DNA from: UMGS1766 sp963597355 | Lineage (GTDB): Bacteria; Bacillota; Clostridia; Oscillospirales; Oscillospiraceae | Assembly (NCBI GenBank): GCA_963597355.1 | Contig: CAVBPR010000007.1 | Location: 1-64,000 of the forward strand | Direction of reading: 5' to 3' | DNA length: 64,000 nt | Part shown: positions 60,804-64,000 of the stretch, in pieces | How positions within the stretch are numbered: position 1 is the first letter of the stretch | Layout of the letters: each line of letters starts with the position of its first letter | The notes under the pieces: model-generated | What the model saw: the letters and a program-made list of their open reading frames with translations, nothing else | What the model was told of the DNA's origin: nothing | Databases searched by the model: none | Translations under genes and position numbers: made by a program

Positions 60804-61334
60804 ATGAAACAACCCATCATAGATCCATCGGTTCGCCTGGCACAGGGAGCGGTTGTGTGTGGAGATGTAACAATCGGTAAGAACAGCAGCATCTGGTTTC
60901 ATGCCGTTCTGCGGGCAGAAAGCGCAGCGATCTCCGTTGGAGAAAATACAAATATTCAGGATAATTGCACGGTGCATGTAGACGAGGGAAATCCGGTTGA
61001 CATCGGAAACGGAGTGACCGTTGGCCATGGCGTGATTCTTCATGGTTGTTCCGTGGGAGATGACACCCTGATTGGCATGGGATCTACAGTTCTCAACGGA
61101 GCGAAAATCGGGAAGAATTGCATCATTGGAGCAGGCAGTTTGGTCACGCAGAATACCGTGATTCCAGACGGGTCCATGGCGTTTGGCAGCCCGGCAAGGG
61201 TTGTTCGGCCGTTAAGGACGGAGGAAATCGAAACCAATCGAACCAGCGCTGCCGATTATGTGGAGGAATCCATGGAATATGTACATGCCGGTTATTTTCA
61301 ACTCGCCGGAGGAGGAACAGTAAAAAAACTCTAA
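60804..61334 (+). CDS. Gamma-carbonic anhydrase family protein
   Basis: A 176-residue left-handed beta-helix protein built of hexapeptide repeats. The three zinc-binding His are in CTVHVDE and VGHGVILHGC. Catalytic activity is not proven for most of these YrdA/PaaY-like proteins. CO2/bicarbonate conversion would suit the decarboxylase in this genome, but this is inference. ATG 60804 has GGAG 9 bases upstream. Confidence 0.9.
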   Translation: MKQPIIDPSVRLAQGAVVCGDVTIGKNSSIWFHAVLRAESAAISVGENTNIQDNCTVHVDEGNPVDIGNGVTVGHGVILHGCSVGDDTLIGMGSTVLNGAKIGKNCIIGAGSLVTQNTVIPDGSMAFGSPARVVRPLRTEEIETNRTSAADYVEESMEYVHAGYFQLAGGGTVKKL

Positions 61335-61446
61335 GGCGAGGTTGATTTTTTTACAAAAGAAAATCCCACAGATTATGAATATTTTCTTGCTAGATTGTTA
61401 CGATTGTGTTAAGTTAGACATAAAATAACGATGGGGAGGGAATATT

Positions 61447-62850
61447 GTGGTCAAATTGACGGAAGCAGAGCATCGCTTTCTGGATGGCATCGATGCCTGT
61501 ATTTATTTGGTCGACCCAGAGGGAAAACTGATCGATGCAAACACGAGTTGGCAGATTTTCTTTGGCTTCCGCATTGACTTTGTCCGGGGCCAACCCATCA
61601 AGGACCTGCTGCATTCGATGATCTATGCCCGTAGTGGGAAAAATGGCGGTGATCTGCCCTGGGAATTCGAGGCGCCGGCGGCATTGGAAGCGATTCGAAC
61701 CGGATTGCCGGCCACCACCACGCTGCAAAAAGGCACCAGCACCGTGACGGCCCGCCCGGTTTTTGACGAAAAAGGAACCCTCAGCTACATAATCTGTACG
61801 GTGAATATTTATCGCTCGCAACAGGATCGGATACGGATTTTGAATACCGGTATGTATCATGCGGAATCCCGTCTTTTAGGACAGTCGGAGCAGATTCTAC
61901 GGGTGCGGAATATGATTCAGAAGGTCGCGCCGACAGACGCTACGGTATTGATTCTTGGACCGTCCGGTTGCGGAAAAGAAGTGGTTGCCAACGAGATTCA
62001 GCGGCAGAGCAGCAGAGCGACCGGGCCGTTTGTCAAGGTGAACTGTTCGGCATTTCCGGAGCAATTGCTGGAATCCGAGCTGTTTGGCTATGAGGCCGGT
62101 GCCTTTACCGGCGCGGCCAAGGGTGGAAAAAACGGACTGCTGGATCAGGCGGAGCATGGAACACTTCTGCTGGATGAAATCGGCGAAATGCCCATGTCGC
62201 TTCAGCCGAAATTACTTCGCTTTCTTCAGGAGCGTACTTATGTCCGGGTGGGCGGCGTGAAGGAACGGAGGGCAGATGTCAGGGTTCTTGCGGCCACAAA
62301 CGTTGATTTAAAGCAGGCAATTCGAGAAAAGAAGTTTCGAGAGGATTTATTCTATCGGTTGAATGTGATTTCGTTTCACTTGCCGTCGCTGAATCAAAAT
62401 CGGGGCGATATTCCGGAGCTGGCAGAGCATGCACTGGCGATGTTTAACCAGAAATACGATCGCAGTTGTTGGTTTGGAAAGGATGCACTTCCTTTTCTGC
62501 AGCGGTGTGATTGGCCGGGAAATGTACGGCAGCTGGAGAATATTATCGAGCGCACTGTGGTAATGAATTCGGATGTGGAACTGTCCGCTGAGATTCTGAA
62601 CGATATGATACAGTGGAATATGGAGGATGATCCAGCGGACAGAGCCCCGATGGATTTGGTTGTCCAAGAGCCAGTCGGCACACTGAAGGATGCCACCGAT
62701 GCGCTGCAGCGGAAGATGATAGAGGATGCTCTGCTGGAATGCGGCAGTACCTATCGGGCGGCAGATCGGCTTGGAATCAGCCAGTCTACCCTGGTGCGGC
62801 GCACAAAGCAATTGGGGATCAGCGTTGAAAAGGCGGAAGAAGGGCAGTGA
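61447..62850 (+). CDS. Sigma-54-dependent transcriptional activator with PAS domain
   Basis: A 467-residue enhancer-binding protein. The N-terminal PAS domain (about 5-115: ACIYLVDPEGKLIDAN) senses an unknown signal. The AAA+ domain (about 135-370) has Walker A GPSGCGKE (171-178), GAFTGA (218-223, the sigma-54 contact), LLLDEIGEM and RFREDLFYRLNVI-type arginine fingers. The C-terminal helix-turn-helix (TYRAADRLGISQSTLVRRTKQLG) is of the TyrR/Fis kind. The start is GTG 61447 with GGGGAGGG. It lies next to a GG-N10-GC promoter at 63068, a likely target. Confidence 0.93.
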   Translation: MVKLTEAEHRFLDGIDACIYLVDPEGKLIDANTSWQIFFGFRIDFVRGQPIKDLLHSMIYARSGKNGGDLPWEFEAPAALEAIRTGLPATTTLQKGTSTVTARPVFDEKGTLSYIICTVNIYRSQQDRIRILNTGMYHAESRLLGQSEQILRVRNMIQKVAPTDATVLILGPSGCGKEVVANEIQRQSSRATGPFVKVNCSAFPEQLLESELFGYEAGAFTGAAKGGKNGLLDQAEHGTLLLDEIGEMPMSLQPKLLRFLQERTYVRVGGVKERRADVRVLAATNVDLKQAIREKKFREDLFYRLNVISFHLPSLNQNRGDIPELAEHALAMFNQKYDRSCWFGKDALPFLQRCDWPGNVRQLENIIERTVVMNSDVELSAEILNDMIQWNMEDDPADRAPMDLVVQEPVGTLKDATDALQRKMIEDALLECGSTYRAADRLGISQSTLVRRTKQLGISVEKAEEGQ

Positions 62851-62858
62851 ATCCTAAT

Positions 62859-62891
62859 TCAAGACTGACTTGATTTGAGTCACTTATGACT
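62859..62891 (+). promoter_or_regulatory. Two palindromes, possible activator-binding sites
   Basis: TCAAG-N5-CTTGA (62859-62873) and AGTCA-N4-TGACT (62878-62891) lie about 175-210 bases upstream of the sigma-54-type promoter, the usual distance for an upstream activating sequence. Confidence 0.5.
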
Positions 62892-62923
62892 TAAAAAATT
62901 CAAATAAAAGTTTTCCTTCGACG

Positions 62924-62970
62924 AAAACAGAGGATAAGCCGGATCAGAGCTGTCCTCTGTTTTTGTTTTT
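62924..62970 (+). terminator. Terminator of the sigma-54 activator gene
   Basis: AAAACAGAGGA pairs with TCCTCTGTTTT (62924-62964), followed by further T-runs. Confidence 0.8.
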
Positions 62971-63067
62971 TGCAAAGCACAAAATGCCTTGAGATTTCAG
63001 CTTATTTTAAGATTCGAACAGCAGATTACACAAAGAATCAAAAAATAGTTCACTCAATTTATGCAAC

Positions 63068-63085
63068 TTGGCATGCTTTGTGCTT
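63068..63085 (+). promoter_or_regulatory. Sigma-54 (-24/-12) promoter
   Basis: TTGGCATGCTTTGTGCTT has GG (63070-63071) and GC (63082-63083) separated by exactly 10 bases, close to the TTGGCACG-N4-TTGCTT consensus. The start of transcription would be near 63095. Confidence 0.75.
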
Positions 63086-63150
63086 ATGTACAAGGGTAGA
63101 TACGGCAGATAAGTTCTTTGCAATAATTCATCATTAAGGAGGAAAATGAA

Positions 63151-64000
63151 ATGAAAAAATTGCTGTCTATCTTATTGGCTGCTGTTATGGTTTTCGGCCT
63201 TGCTGCCTGCGGCAGCAGCGGTGGAGGCGGAGGTGCAGCTTCTGGTACTGGAAAAGACACCTCCGGTGACAGCAGCGCCGCCTCGGGAGACACCATCAAG
63301 GTTGGCGTTCTGCTTCCCCTCTCCGGTTCCATTTCCTATTATGGCAACGTTCAGCTGCAGGGCATTCAGCTGTGCGCCGATTATGTGAATGCCAATGGCG
63401 GAATCAAGTCCCTGGGTGGGGCCAAGATTGAGCTGGATGTTCAGGACTCTGCTTCTGACCCGGAGACTGGTGTGTCGGCCTTCGAAAAGCTGGTGGACGA
63501 CGGCTGCGTCGCAGTAGTTGGCCCGTATCAGAGCACAGTAGCGGCTTCCACTGCTCCACTGGCAATTCAGTATGGCGTTCCCTATGTTATCGTCAATGCC
63601 ACCGGTGAAACCTTCATGAACACCGAGAACAAGTACGTTTATCGTACCAATACCGGATCTACCGACGGCGATGTCTTTGTGACCCAGATCGTGGATTACC
63701 TCAACAAGGTTCGTCCGGAAGATCCGCTGGATTCCGTGGCAGTTGTCTATGATGAAGGCGACTGGGGCAGCTCTGCAGTTGCTTCCTGGCAGTCCAATGC
63801 GGAACAGTATGGTTACAAGGTGACGGTGGCAGAGCCTGTTTCCGAGTCTACCACGGACATGTCCACCATCGTAAACAAGATCAAGAGCAATAACTGCGAC
63901 ATCGTTATCCTGGCTTCCTTCTCCGGTTCCACCAATATGCTGGTTCAGGCCATGAGTGACTATGAGTGCACAGCTAAGATCATCAGCCTGGGCGGCGGCG
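63151..64000 (+). CDS. Branched-chain amino-acid-type ABC substrate-binding lipoprotein (3' end outside window)
   Basis: The frame is open from ATG 63151 to the window edge (283 codons). It starts MKKLLSILLAAVMVFGLAAC with the lipobox Cys at 20, then a Gly/Ser linker, then a Leu/Ile/Val-binding-protein fold: IKVGVLLPLSGSISYYG, VQDSASDPETGVSAFEKLVDDG, VVGPYQSTVAASTAPLA. It would deliver amino acids or related solutes to a LivHMGF transporter expected beyond the edge. AAGGAGG lies before the start. Control by sigma-54 is suggested by the upstream promoter. Confidence 0.92.
   Translation, partial: MKKLLSILLAAVMVFGLAACGSSGGGGGAASGTGKDTSGDSSAASGDTIKVGVLLPLSGSISYYGNVQLQGIQLCADYVNANGGIKSLGGAKIELDVQDSASDPETGVSAFEKLVDDGCVAVVGPYQSTVAASTAPLAIQYGVPYVIVNATGETFMNTENKYVYRTNTGSTDGDVFVTQIVDYLNKVRPEDPLDSVAVVYDEGDWGSSAVASWQSNAEQYGYKVTVAEPVSESTTDMSTIVNKIKSNNCDIVILASFSGSTNMLVQAMSDYECTAKIISLGGG

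Overview
The window looks like chromosome of a Gram-positive, anaerobic Clostridia-type bacterium, most like the Oscillospirales. Supporting signs are strong AGGAGG ribosome sites with frequent TTG and GTG starts, a leucine T-box, RNase J, MtaB, RqcP, Prp with a cleavable L27 extension, a SpoVB-like flippase, lipoproteins with a lipobox, and no outer-membrane genes. DNA is moderately GC-rich. The genus cannot be fixed from the sequence alone. About 55 protein genes and two tRNA genes can be supported.

Layout. 1-485: distal end of an integrative element (integrase C-terminus, phased repeats) abutting the 3' end of tRNA-Arg(CCT). 580-10210: mostly housekeeping genes (typA, a GNAT, thiI, the carboxyltransferase subunit of oxaloacetate decarboxylase, a dCMP deaminase, RNase J). 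10229-13542: an acyl-CoA ligase fused in frame to a BlaI-type repressor domain, and fabF. 13661-20597: mtaB-cysteine desulfurase, then flippase-mazG-hup-rqcP-divIC-yabR. 20628-24319: an amidohydrolase, then rplU-prp-rpmA-obgE. 24321-34048: bioY under a BirA-like operator, a membrane-anchored Asp-box protein, a K+-dependent membrane pyrophosphatase, an aconitase-like hydratase, ogt, and the gamma, biotin-carrier and beta subunits of a sodium-pumping decarboxylase. 34136-39360: two secreted proteins divergent from a LytTR/GHKL two-component system. 39369-45397: leuA behind a T-box, a MATE exporter, an HD nucleotidase, and an ACT/PFL pair. 45421-48391: an ABC importer. 48489-55028: a DUF6440 gene, a repeat lipoprotein, and a kinase-STAND-TPR protein with an unknown partner, next to tRNA-Leu(TAG). 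55255-64000: mutY, a radical SAM protein, a PAP2-like protein, trmO, a possible non-coding transcript, HD and CBS proteins, a gamma-carbonic anhydrase, and a sigma-54 activator next to a sigma-54-type promoter driving a branched-chain amino-acid-type binding protein that runs off the window.

How genes work together. Biotin uptake (BioY) serves the biotin-dependent decarboxylase, whose subunits lie at two loci. That enzyme, the Na+-type pyrophosphatase and the MATE exporter suggest sodium-based energetics. ThiI, cysteine desulfurase, MtaB and TrmO form a tRNA-modification theme. RqcP, DivIC, YabR, MazG and HU form the conserved block seen in many Firmicutes, here without yabP and yabQ.

The two best candidates for undescribed biology are the BlaI-ligase fusion with its own operator-promoter (10229-12247) and the kinase-STAND-TPR gene with its upstream partner (50470-55028).
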